A DNA stretch of 50,343 nucleotides from Acidobacteriota bacterium (GTDB lineage Bacteria; Acidobacteriota; Blastocatellia; UBA7656). The notes under the pieces were generated by a model. It saw only the letters and a program-made list of their open reading frames with translations. It made no database searches and was not told where the DNA came from. The DNA lies in assembly GCA_038040445.1 (NCBI GenBank), contig JBBPIG010000029.1:36847-87189 (forward strand), read 5' to 3'. The position numbers were made by a program, and so were the translations under genes. Below are positions 9,107 through 16,793 of this stretch, in pieces; the first letter of the stretch is position 1, and each line of letters begins with the position of its first letter.

Positions 9107-9885
9107 CGGCAGAAAACATCGATTACTCAAATGAGGAGAGCCCTGCATCAAGCTCCATCTCCTTTAGAGAGTGGCTTAGATCCCAGATTGAAAACGAAGG
9201 ATACTGGTTTCATCGAATTGAGCTTGCTCCTGATCTGGTTACTCCCGGATGGTCGGATCCAAAGGTGGATAAGTTGCCGCATTACGGTTTGCCCGACGAT
9301 ATGACCGGAATGCGCGTGCTAGACGTCGGGTGCGCCGAGGGCTTCTTTTCGTTTGAAGCGGAGCGCCGAGGAGCCAGAGAAGTCGTCGCTATCGACTCTT
9401 TTCCAGACTCTGTTCGCAGGTTCAACATCTGTAGGAGCGCTTTACGGTCAAAAGCGGTTGCATTCCTGTGCAGCGTCTATGATCTGAACCCAAGGGCATT
9501 TGGCACTTTTGATATGGTCTGTTTCTATGGCGTGCTATACCATCTGCGAAACCCTATTATGGCTCTCGAAAGAATATTGACTGTTTGCACCGGCACGATG
9601 TTGTTGCAAACGATGACTTATGAAGTACCTGGCCAAACTGAGATTCCTCTGGCTAAGTTTCATCCTTTTGGACTAAAGAGCGGGCCGCCTGAAAATCCAA
9701 TGTGGGATCCGACAGTTTTCTGGACGCCGAATGCGGAGTGCGTCAGGGCGATGGTGGCTCATGCAGGCTTTCAGAATATTGAAACCATCTCGACTGACCC
9801 AAAGATAAGCATAGTCGTCCGTTCCGAGTCTCCGACACAAGCACTTGGTCAGGCCCCCGATCAGACTAAGGCACCGTGGTGCTGA
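9103..9885 (+). CDS. CmoB/DUF1698-like SAM-dependent methyltransferase
   Basis: A 260-residue class I methyltransferase. The SAM-binding motif LDVGCAEGFFSFEAERRGA is near residue 72, followed by the acidic VVAIDSF and the CFYGVLYHLRNP motif typical of the CmoB-like/DUF1698 group. N-terminal WFHRIELAPDLVTPGW is also seen in that group, which includes tRNA carboxymethyltransferases and many polysaccharide-cluster methyltransferases. Given its place in a glycan cluster and the four-base GTGA overlap with the giant transferase before it, sugar O-methylation is the likelier role. The catalytic substrate cannot be told from sequence. The last 20 residues are Gln/Pro-rich and look disordered. Confidence 0.8.
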   Translation: MTAENIDYSNEESPASSSISFREWLRSQIENEGYWFHRIELAPDLVTPGWSDPKVDKLPHYGLPDDMTGMRVLDVGCAEGFFSFEAERRGAREVVAIDSFPDSVRRFNICRSALRSKAVAFLCSVYDLNPRAFGTFDMVCFYGVLYHLRNPIMALERILTVCTGTMLLQTMTYEVPGQTEIPLAKFHPFGLKSGPPENPMWDPTVFWTPNAECVRAMVAHAGFQNIETISTDPKISIVVRSESPTQALGQAPDQTKAPWC

Positions 9886-9991
9886 AACAAGCTAATGGTC
9901 CTTGATTAGAAGCGAGACTTAACTCCCTGGCTTAGTCAACTGGCCGTTTACTGGCGCCTCATGGATACGAGCGCTTGCTGAGAAGGCCGAA

Positions 9992-10492
9992 ATGGAATTT
10001 ACCACGTTGAAAAAAGATTACTCCGGGCAGACGAATGTCCTTGTGCGAAATATCAAGCGCCTCACGCCCATCAGTCTCAAGTTTGATTATCCATCGCGAG
10101 TAAAAGTGGGAGTATTAGTTCTAGCTTTCTTTTCTTTGCTTTCAAGCTGGGAGCTATTCACGGCTAATCGAAAGGAGTTTGATCTGAAGTCCAGTCTTCA
10201 AGGTCGTGACGGTGTAACTCTGTACGAGCAACGCTTCGTAGGTGTTAAAGCTACGTTGTCCACGCAGGGCGTTGTTGGTTATGTGAGTGATGCTCAACCC
10301 GACGGCGCCGAGTTCTATTTGACGCAATATACGCTTTCACCTCTCATCGTCGACCCAACTCAACCACATCAGTTTGTCATAGGCAACTTCGCCAATAGAA
10401 CCGTCGATGTCAACAAACTAACAACTATGAGGTTGACTCAGCGTGGGGACTTCGGCAACGGCATAAAACTATTCACGGTCGACTCGAAATGA
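9992..10492 (+). CDS. Single-pass membrane protein of unknown function, coupled to a GT-C enzyme
   Basis: A 166-residue protein with a cytoplasmic basic N-terminus of about 35 residues, one membrane helix at about 38-58 (VGVLVLAFFSLLSSWELF) and a roughly 105-residue extracytoplasmic domain. No family is recognised. The outer domain reads like a small alpha/beta fold (YEQRFVGVKATLSTQGVVGYV...FYLTQYTLSPLIV). Its stop overlaps the start of the GT-C gene at 10489, so the two are probably made together, and it may be an accessory or regulatory subunit of that enzyme. This is inference from gene order only. Confidence 0.65.
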   Translation: MEFTTLKKDYSGQTNVLVRNIKRLTPISLKFDYPSRVKVGVLVLAFFSLLSSWELFTANRKEFDLKSSLQGRDGVTLYEQRFVGVKATLSTQGVVGYVSDAQPDGAEFYLTQYTLSPLIVDPTQPHQFVIGNFANRTVDVNKLTTMRLTQRGDFGNGIKLFTVDSK

Positions 10493-11934
10493 TGGCTCCA
10501 ATTTTATTCTCGCTTCTCGTACCTCTGTTAATGGGCCTAATTCTCGTTCTCTTGTTCTGGCCGAATCAAAGGTCGCTAACGTCGCATCTAGTGATTAAGA
10601 TTTTCTTTGCTATAGGAATTGGGCTTGGAGTTTTCTCGTGCTTCTTTTTCATCTGGCTGTTGATCTTTGGCCCAGCGAGCAGCGGACTTATCCCTTCGTT
10701 GATTGCATTGCTCATTCTAATGGCTGCGATACTGATCTACAGAATCCGAAAGCTAAACCACTTTCCCGCTCTGGAAATATCGAGCGACTCGTTTCCAAAG
10801 CCCAAGTTTCACCGGATACTTGCAATACTATTTTTTGCTGCGCTCGCTTTCGGTCTTGCTTCCTTCACATTCACCTCAATCAAGAAGCCGCATGGAGATT
10901 GGGACGCATGGGCAATTTGGAATCTGCGAGCAAGATTTCTGTTCAGAGGCGGCGACCAATGGACGACCGCTTTTTCTGGCCTTCTGGAAAAATCACGCCC
11001 GGATTATCCTTTGCTCATTCCCGGAACGATAGCCGGGCTTTGGACTTCCATAGGTAACGACACCGTGCTTATACCGGTCCTGCTATCCATGCTCTTTACT
11101 CTTGCTACCGTAGGCTTAACAGTTTCCTCACTGTATGTTCTTCGGGGTAAAAGCCAGGCCTATTTGGCAGGCCTCATCTTAGTAGGCACTCCTTTTCTCA
11201 TTACGCATGGAGCGTCTCAGTATGCGGATGTTCCCGTTGGTTTCTTCTTTTTAGCGACTCTCGTACTGCTGACTCTGCAAGACAAGTTGTCAAAGAACAA
11301 TAACAACTTGCTTGTTCTGGCAGGAATCACAGCGGGACTTTCTGCCTGGACCAAGAATGAAGGACTCATATTCATAGCGGCAATAGCAATCAGTCGATTT
11401 ATCACCATCGCTCGGGTCAATGGGTTGAAATTCTATCTCCGGCAAATGCTTGCGTTTGGCTTGGGGGTTGCGCCAACATTGATAATCTTAATTTATTTCA
11501 AAACGCGGCTCGCCCCGCGAAACTATTTGATTTCTCAAGGGTTGGAAACAACATTGCACAAACTGATGGATGTTTCCAGACACTTGCAGGTGTGGAATGC
11601 CTTCGCAAGGCAGATGACGGATTTCGGCGGCTGGGCTGTTAGCATCCCGCTTCTCTTGATTTTCTATATCCTGCTCTCAGGAATAAGGATTGAGCAAAGG
11701 GAAAAGTTAAGCACTCTCGCCTCGCTAATCACGGTAGGCTTAATGATATTGGCATACGCTTTGACATTTGTGGTGACGCCTTTTGATATTTCCTGGCAAT
11801 TAGGCACTTCTCTGAGTCGGCTGCTTTTGCAACTCTGGCCGAGCCTCATATTCGTTTACTTTCTGATCGCACGCACTATTGAACAAGCTGTGGCGGAAAA
11901 TGAGAGTCGGGCAGCAGAATTCTGCCCGCCATGA
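10489..11934 (+). CDS. Multi-spanning GT-C-type glycosyltransferase (PMT/ArnT-like)
   Basis: A 481-residue polytopic membrane protein with about twelve hydrophobic segments. The first major extracytoplasmic loop has PHGDWDAWAIWNLRARFLF and then PDYPLLIP, a layout typical of GT39/PMT-like enzymes in which the loop Asp binds the polyprenyl-phosphate sugar. ATG codons at 10489 and 10492 are both possible; the first overlaps the preceding stop (ATGA). It is shorter than the protein at 2631 and lacks that protein's soluble tail. The DPM1-like gene at 12068 could supply its polyprenyl-linked donor. The acceptor is unknown. Confidence 0.75.
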   Translation: MMAPILFSLLVPLLMGLILVLLFWPNQRSLTSHLVIKIFFAIGIGLGVFSCFFFIWLLIFGPASSGLIPSLIALLILMAAILIYRIRKLNHFPALEISSDSFPKPKFHRILAILFFAALAFGLASFTFTSIKKPHGDWDAWAIWNLRARFLFRGGDQWTTAFSGLLEKSRPDYPLLIPGTIAGLWTSIGNDTVLIPVLLSMLFTLATVGLTVSSLYVLRGKSQAYLAGLILVGTPFLITHGASQYADVPVGFFFLATLVLLTLQDKLSKNNNNLLVLAGITAGLSAWTKNEGLIFIAAIAISRFITIARVNGLKFYLRQMLAFGLGVAPTLIILIYFKTRLAPRNYLISQGLETTLHKLMDVSRHLQVWNAFARQMTDFGGWAVSIPLLLIFYILLSGIRIEQREKLSTLASLITVGLMILAYALTFVVTPFDISWQLGTSLSRLLLQLWPSLIFVYFLIARTIEQAVAENESRAAEFCPP

Positions 11935-12067
11935 ATTACACGGGAAGAAGGGCAGGGCCTTAGTCTGATGAGGCGGTGATGTTACAAGCTTACCGGTTCT
12001 GGTCAGACTCCCGCCGAGATTGCACAATGTTTAGCCTTATTGCTCCTGGGAATATCAAAGAAGCCTT

Positions 12068-13069
12068 ATGAACGCATTGAGCGAGATTGCAACCGTTCCG
12101 GGCGAGAATACTCCCGGCCAGCCAAATATCGCCGTGCTCATACCCTGCTACCAGGAGGAGTTAACCATCGCTGATGTTGTCCATCAGTTCCGGGCGCAGC
12201 TGCCTTACGCAAATATTTATGTCTTCGATAACAACTCTTCTGATCGCACAGTCGAGGAAGCTCTTCGCGCGGGCGCGACAGTTCATTACGAGAAACGGCA
12301 GGGCAAAGGCTATGTAGTGCAGGCTATGTTTCAAAAAGTTGAGGCGGACATTTACGTGATGGTCGACGGTGATGGCACTTATCCCGCAAATGTCGTAAAC
12401 ATCTTAATCGAACCGATCAGGCGAGGCGAAGCCGATATGGTCATTGGCTCCCGCCTGCATAAAGGATCGAGCAGTCAGTTTCGCTTTCTAAATCGTCTGG
12501 GGAATCATATTTTTCTCCTATTGTTAAACTCAATGTTCGGAGTTCGGCTGACTGACCTGCTGTCAGGTTACCGCGTCTTTAGCCTGCGATTGGTGCGTAG
12601 CCTGGCGCTGTTCGGCGGCGGCTTCGAGACCGAAACCGAGGTGACGATAAAAGCTCTTCAGCGCGGGTTTTCGATTGTCGAGCTGCCTGTGAATTTGAGC
12701 CCTCGTCCAGAGGGTAGCCATTCAAAAATCCGAATGGTGCAGGACAGCCTGTGGATACTACGCACTATTATGACGCTATTCCGTGACTACAGGCCTCTCA
12801 TGTTCTTCGGTGGGTTGGGGCTTCTATTAATGGCGTTGAGCCTCGTACCCGGCATCTGGGTCTTCGTAGACTATTACGAGAGCGGATATGTGCATCGCAT
12901 ACCATCCGCTGTGCTGGCAGTGGGCCTGGTATTGACCGGTGTCCTGTCCGTTTGTGTAGGCTTGATCTTGCACACAATCAGTCGGCGCTTCCAGGAATTG
13001 GAGTTTCAGCTTGGAACAGTTGCCGAAGACCTGCGTCAGGAGCGCAGGGCTAAGAGAAAAGCAAGTTAA
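12068..13069 (+). CDS. DPM1-like GT2 polyprenyl-phosphate glycosyltransferase
   Basis: A 333-residue protein. Residues about 22-235 form a GT2 catalytic domain: IAVLIPCYQEE, FDNNSSDRT, a GKGYVV region, and the acidic metal-binding site VMVDGDGTYP near residue 98, followed by VIGSRL and LSGYRVFS. Two C-terminal membrane helices follow at about 245-268 and 280-303. Related enzymes transfer a sugar from a nucleotide donor to polyprenyl phosphate on the cytoplasmic face of the inner membrane, and the product feeds GT-C transferases such as those at 2631 and 10489. The ATG at 12068 fits the family N-terminus, although its ribosome site is weak. The sugar could be glucose or mannose; sequence alone does not decide. 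Confidence 0.8.
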   Translation: MNALSEIATVPGENTPGQPNIAVLIPCYQEELTIADVVHQFRAQLPYANIYVFDNNSSDRTVEEALRAGATVHYEKRQGKGYVVQAMFQKVEADIYVMVDGDGTYPANVVNILIEPIRRGEADMVIGSRLHKGSSSQFRFLNRLGNHIFLLLLNSMFGVRLTDLLSGYRVFSLRLVRSLALFGGGFETETEVTIKALQRGFSIVELPVNLSPRPEGSHSKIRMVQDSLWILRTIMTLFRDYRPLMFFGGLGLLLMALSLVPGIWVFVDYYESGYVHRIPSAVLAVGLVLTGVLSVCVGLILHTISRRFQELEFQLGTVAEDLRQERRAKRKAS

Positions 13070-13105
13070 GCTATAGAATCAGACGGCAGGTTTTCAATTG
13101 TTCAA

Positions 13106-14224
13106 ATGCTTGAAATGCCCAACAGCGTACTCACAGATGACAACAAAGAAACATACTCGCGCCGCGCAGACCCGACGCCGGTCTCGGTAATAGTAGTAAA
13201 TTACAATGGTGCGGAGCGCCTGGCCAGTTGTCTGGATTCACTGATCGCCGACACGTATCCGACGCAACAAATCATTGTTGTAGACAATGGTTCGACCGAT
13301 GATAGCCGAGAAGTTTTAGACCACCTGGCATCGCTTCATTCGGAAGTAAATCTGCTTTGGAGCGATAGAAATCTCGGATACGCTGGTGGTGTAAACTTTG
13401 CGCTCGGCTCGGCGCATGGGGAATTCATTGCCGTGTTGAACATGGATATGACGGTGAAGGCCGGCTGGCTAGCGCCGCTGGTCGCGTTCCTCAAACAGCG
13501 CCCAGAGGTGGGAGCAGTGAACCCGCTCATAGCTCTAGCAGATGGCAAGCGCATAAATGCGGTCGGACAGGACATTCACGTTACCGGTCTTGGCTTTAAT
13601 CGTTGGCTTGGCAGACCCGTTGAGGACATCGGGCACACACCCTTTCGCGTGTCTGGAATCCAAGGCGGCGCCTTTCTCATTCGTCGCACAGTGCTCGAGA
13701 GAATGGGCGGAATGGATACGACCGGCTTCCTCTATCATGAAGACGTGAATCTGTCCTGGCTATTGCGGCTTATGGGATTTGATCTCTATTGCGTTCCGGA
13801 ATCGGTGGTCTATCACGATTACTTTCTTACGATGTACCCTGGAAAGCTGCACTTACTCGAGCGCAACCGTTGGGCGATGCTGCTAGCCTATTTGCACTGG
13901 TCAAGCTTGATTCTCCTGTCGCCGATCTTTCTGATCACCGAATCTCTCTTATGGGGCTACTGCCTTTTGCGAGGATGGGAATTTACGCGAGCGAAATTCG
14001 CATCGTATCGGTGGGCCTTCCGGCAGTGGTCGCAGATCAAAGAACGGCGGCGGCTGGCCGAATCCGTGCGCGTTATATCTGACTGGAAACTCTTGAGGAC
14101 GCTGCGTTGGTTGTATGCTGTAGATCAGTTTCTGATTTTAGGGCGTGAGCGCGGCGATTCACGTCGGCAGCCGGCCGGCGGCCTTCCTAAAGAGGCTGTC
14201 AACGATTGGGGAAAGGTCGAATGA
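13106..14224 (+). CDS. GT2 glycosyltransferase (rhamnosyltransferase-like)
   Basis: A 372-residue protein. Residues 25-245 form a GT2 domain: VSVIVVNYNGAERL, VVDNGSTDDS, the acidic LNMDMTV near 111, GGAFLIRR and YHEDVNLSWLLRLMG. A hydrophobic stretch at about 255-297 (SLILLSPIFLITESLLWGY) suggests membrane attachment. The overall order resembles the rhamnosyltransferase-like GT2 subgroup. It starts 36 bases after the DPM1-like gene, with no clear promoter between. ATG at 13106 and at 13115 are both possible starts. It probably adds one residue of the repeat unit from a nucleotide sugar on the cytoplasmic side. Confidence 0.78.
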   Translation: MLEMPNSVLTDDNKETYSRRADPTPVSVIVVNYNGAERLASCLDSLIADTYPTQQIIVVDNGSTDDSREVLDHLASLHSEVNLLWSDRNLGYAGGVNFALGSAHGEFIAVLNMDMTVKAGWLAPLVAFLKQRPEVGAVNPLIALADGKRINAVGQDIHVTGLGFNRWLGRPVEDIGHTPFRVSGIQGGAFLIRRTVLERMGGMDTTGFLYHEDVNLSWLLRLMGFDLYCVPESVVYHDYFLTMYPGKLHLLERNRWAMLLAYLHWSSLILLSPIFLITESLLWGYCLLRGWEFTRAKFASYRWAFRQWSQIKERRRLAESVRVISDWKLLRTLRWLYAVDQFLILGRERGDSRRQPAGGLPKEAVNDWGKVE

Positions 14225-14272
14225 GCACTTTGTTGCTGGTTCGTTCTCGAAGTACACATCCGAACGAGGTTC

Positions 14273-14899
14273 ATGAAAGCAAAGCTGCGCGATACGAAAC
14301 AGGCTGAGACTCTGAATACTCGAGACGGGAAATATACTGCCCGACTCGTAGCGGTGCAGTTGGCGCGGTGGAAGAAAGTTTTGGACGTGCAGGCTCCGTA
14401 TCGCTGGAACCTTCGACGTCTCAACCTTGGCTTTACACTGGATGTTGGGTGTGGCCTTGGCAGAAACCTGATCAACCTGAGAGGAAATGGAGTCGGAATA
14501 GACCACAACTCGGATTTCGTCGAAATAGCAAAATCGCACGGTCTCAGCGCATTCACCCCTAAGGAGTTTGAAGCTTCACCGTTCAACGTCCCTGATAGTT
14601 TTGACTCAATTCTATTGGCGCATGTCGTGGAACATATGACCGAGCAAGAAGCTCTAGAGCTGTTAAGCGATTATCTCTACCTATTGAAGCCAAGAGGAAG
14701 GGTCATCCTTATTGCGCCGCAGGAAGCCGGTTATCGCACAGATCCGACGCACATTGAATTTATGGACTTTGAGACTCTAAGGAGAATTGGTCGCGAGGCC
14801 GGTTTGATACCGGTAAAGGAATACTCTTTTCCGTTTCCGAGAATCTTTGGGCGCCTGTTCAGGCATAACGAGTTCGTGTCTGTTAGTGAAAAAAGTTAA
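14273..14899 (+). CDS. Class I SAM-dependent methyltransferase
   Basis: A 208-residue protein. The SAM motif LDVGCGLGRNL is near residue 57, followed by GVGIDHN, FDSILLAHVVEHM and LKPRGRVILIAP, the usual motif order for a class I methyltransferase. The N-terminal block (TRDGKYTARLV, QAPYRWNLRRLNLG) is shared by methyltransferases often found in glycan clusters. It starts 48 bases after the GT2 gene on the same strand and closes the cluster. A short ATGA overlap ORF at 14221 in another frame stops after 28 codons and is not used. Methylation of a sugar or lipid intermediate is likely; the substrate is unknown. Confidence 0.78.
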   Translation: MKAKLRDTKQAETLNTRDGKYTARLVAVQLARWKKVLDVQAPYRWNLRRLNLGFTLDVGCGLGRNLINLRGNGVGIDHNSDFVEIAKSHGLSAFTPKEFEASPFNVPDSFDSILLAHVVEHMTEQEALELLSDYLYLLKPRGRVILIAPQEAGYRTDPTHIEFMDFETLRRIGREAGLIPVKEYSFPFPRIFGRLFRHNEFVSVSEKS

Positions 14900-14993
14900 C
14901 ACTCATCGGAACCGAAGCCGGGCATGAGCTTACGCCGAGATCATCACCATTAGGAAGATTGAGAGTTGCAGTTGCTTGGGCTACGACGCAAGG

Positions 14994-15825
14994 TCATCGT
15001 ATGAAAACTGAAGGCACGGGCACATCGCCGTTGATTCCCCAGTTCTGGATTTTGACCGAGCCATTCGAGCTATTGATGATCCACCAGTTTCCATCTGATG
15101 GTCTCCATATTGCCAGGTCAGTCTTGCCATCGCCGTCGTAGTCTCCCGGCACAAGCTCATCTGTGCTCACGCCCCAGCCCTGGAGTCTGCCCCCTCCCGT
15201 GGAGCTGTTGATGATGTACCAGAATCCATCCGAGGGTCGCCAAACAGCCAGGTCTGTCTTCCCGTCTCCGTCATAATCTCCTGGCGCCGGCACATCGCCA
15301 TTGATGCCCCAGTTCTGAATTCTCACAGATCCATTTGAGCTGTTGATTATCCACCAGTTGCCATCCGAAGGTCGCCATATCGCCAGATCAGCCTTGCCGT
15401 CTCCATCGTAGTCTCCTGGAACAACCTTATCGGTGCTCACACCCCAACCTTGGAGTCTTCCTCCTCCTGTAGAACTGTTGATGATGTACCAGAACCCATC
15501 GGACGGTCTCCATACCGCGAGATCAGCTTTGCCGTCTCCGTCGTAATCTGCTGGGACGGGTACATCTCCATTGAGGCCCCAGTTCTGAATTCTGACCGAG
15601 CCGTCGGAGCTATTGATGATCCACCAATTGCCGTCTGACGGCCTCCATATAGCCAAGTCAGTCTTGCCATCTCCGTCATAATCCGCCGGAACGAGCTTAT
15701 CGGTGCTGAGGCCCCAGCCCTGGAACCTACCTCCACCGGTGGAACTATTGATGATGTACCAGAATCCATCCGATGGTCGCCAAACGGCTAGTTCGGTCTT
15801 TGTGTCACCGTCAAATTCGAATGGT
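14994..15825 (-). repeat. Six-unit FG-GAP-like repeat array 1
   Basis: Six tandem 135-bp units code for 45 residues each. Odd units contain [15 protein letters not shown] and QGWG; even units contain [10 protein letters not shown] and QNWG. Each begins with a calcium-loop motif DxDGDGKxDLA. The array ends VPSVFIR, identical to array 3. Confidence 0.9.
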
Positions 15826-16793
15826 GTTCTCCCGCCAGATGCTCCTGCCTGCGCCTGTGTCACCGTGAACACGTGGCCGGCGACGGTCATTGTCCCTGTG
15901 CGAACAGGACCTGTGTTGGCCTCCAGAAAGTAGGTGACTATTCCGTTGCCAATGCCGCCGCTGCCGGAGTTGATGGTGATAAAATCGTTATTTGCTACTG
16001 CTGTCCAATTGCATTCATTTGGCACAGTCACGCTGATGGTGCCGCTGCCTGCGCTAGATGCAAAAGCCCGACTCGCCGGAGAGATTGCCGACTGAAGCGA
16101 CAGCATCGTCTGTGCGGAAACGTCTACTGCGTTGGCCAACTGCTCGCTACGCGCCACGCCTTCACCCTTAACCGCGACGATCGCCCAGGAATTACGAAAG
16201 CAGTAATTGCGAATCTGCGTACTTCCCAATGCTTCTAGCGCTTGATAAAAAGGCTCAATCCACGGAAAAGAGAAGTGCGTACAGGAGTTATCTTGCGTCA
16301 AGCCCGCTTCATCTCCGACTGCCAGCATCACGAGGCCTCCATTTGATAGGCCATCTAAGAAATTGGTTAGATTAGTCATCGCTGTGCCCGTGGTACGGGT
16401 ACCCCAGGTATCGAAATTTTGCGGTGGATGCAGGAAGGCACCTGTGCACGGATCAATCACGACTACATTAAATCCGCGTCCTCCGCCCCCACCGCCCGAC
16501 GCGGAATAGAATTCACCGTTACTCTTAAAAAACTTGGCGAACCCACACGATGTGGATGGGACGGCGCATCCTGCTGAAGTGGCCCGAAATATTGCCGTTT
16601 GAGCAATGGGCGGTTGATAGGCCGGCGCGAAGGCGTTTGTTAATGTGTTGTAGAGCATACGTGGCAGGCGATTCACATTCATAGGGTCGAGAGCAACGAT
16701 TCCAAAGTACTCCTCATTCCCAAAGTTATCAGGGTGCCCGTTGCAGTTCACTTGGTCACAGCCGTCGTTCTGCTGCGAACCAGGGGGCGACAC
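14994..16793 (-). CDS. ILEI/FAM3-like domain, BACON domain and FG-GAP-like repeats (lower half of a broken gene)
   Basis: A 599-codon frame opened by a GTG at 16793, with no signal peptide of its own. Residues about 100-215 resemble the ILEI domain of animal FAM3/POMGNT1/CEMIP proteins: RGFNVVVIDPCTG, FDTWG, TNFLDGL, a DE pair, then ALGSTQIRN and FRNSWAIVAVKG. Residues 236-317 are a BACON beta-sandwich (CNWTAVANNDFITI...RTGTMTVAGHVFTVTQ). Residues 325-599 are six FG-GAP-like repeats. The frame overlaps the upstream gene by 46 bp in the -1 frame, so the two are probably one secreted protein interrupted by an indel, or a chimera of two genes. ILEI domains bind carbohydrate in some animal proteins, which would suit a surface glycan binder; that is inference. 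Confidence 0.7.
   Translation of the reverse strand: MSPPGSQQNDGCDQVNCNGHPDNFGNEEYFGIVALDPMNVNRLPRMLYNTLTNAFAPAYQPPIAQTAIFRATSAGCAVPSTSCGFAKFFKSNGEFYSASGGGGGGRGFNVVVIDPCTGAFLHPPQNFDTWGTRTTGTAMTNLTNFLDGLSNGGLVMLAVGDEAGLTQDNSCTHFSFPWIEPFYQALEALGSTQIRNYCFRNSWAIVAVKGEGVARSEQLANAVDVSAQTMLSLQSAISPASRAFASSAGSGTISVTVPNECNWTAVANNDFITINSGSGGIGNGIVTYFLEANTGPVRTGTMTVAGHVFTVTQAQAGASGGRTPFEFDGDTKTELAVWRPSDGFWYIINSSTGGGRFQGWGLSTDKLVPADYDGDGKTDLAIWRPSDGNWWIINSSDGSVRIQNWGLNGDVPVPADYDGDGKADLAVWRPSDGFWYIINSSTGGGRLQGWGVSTDKVVPGDYDGDGKADLAIWRPSDGNWWIINSSNGSVRIQNWGINGDVPAPGDYDGDGKTDLAVWRPSDGFWYIINSSTGGGRLQGWGVSTDELVPGDYDGDGKTDLAIWRPSDGNWWIINSSNGSVKIQNWGINGDVPVPSVFIR

Noticed and set aside
14221-14307. ATGA-coupled short ORF between the GT2 and methyltransferase genes
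   Set aside because: It stops after 28 codons, and the methyltransferase N-terminus is intact in the neighbouring frame from 14273.
14994-15825. Regular repeats considered as a CRISPR array
   Set aside because: The units are 135 bp, entirely coding and similar along their whole length, with no unique spacers.
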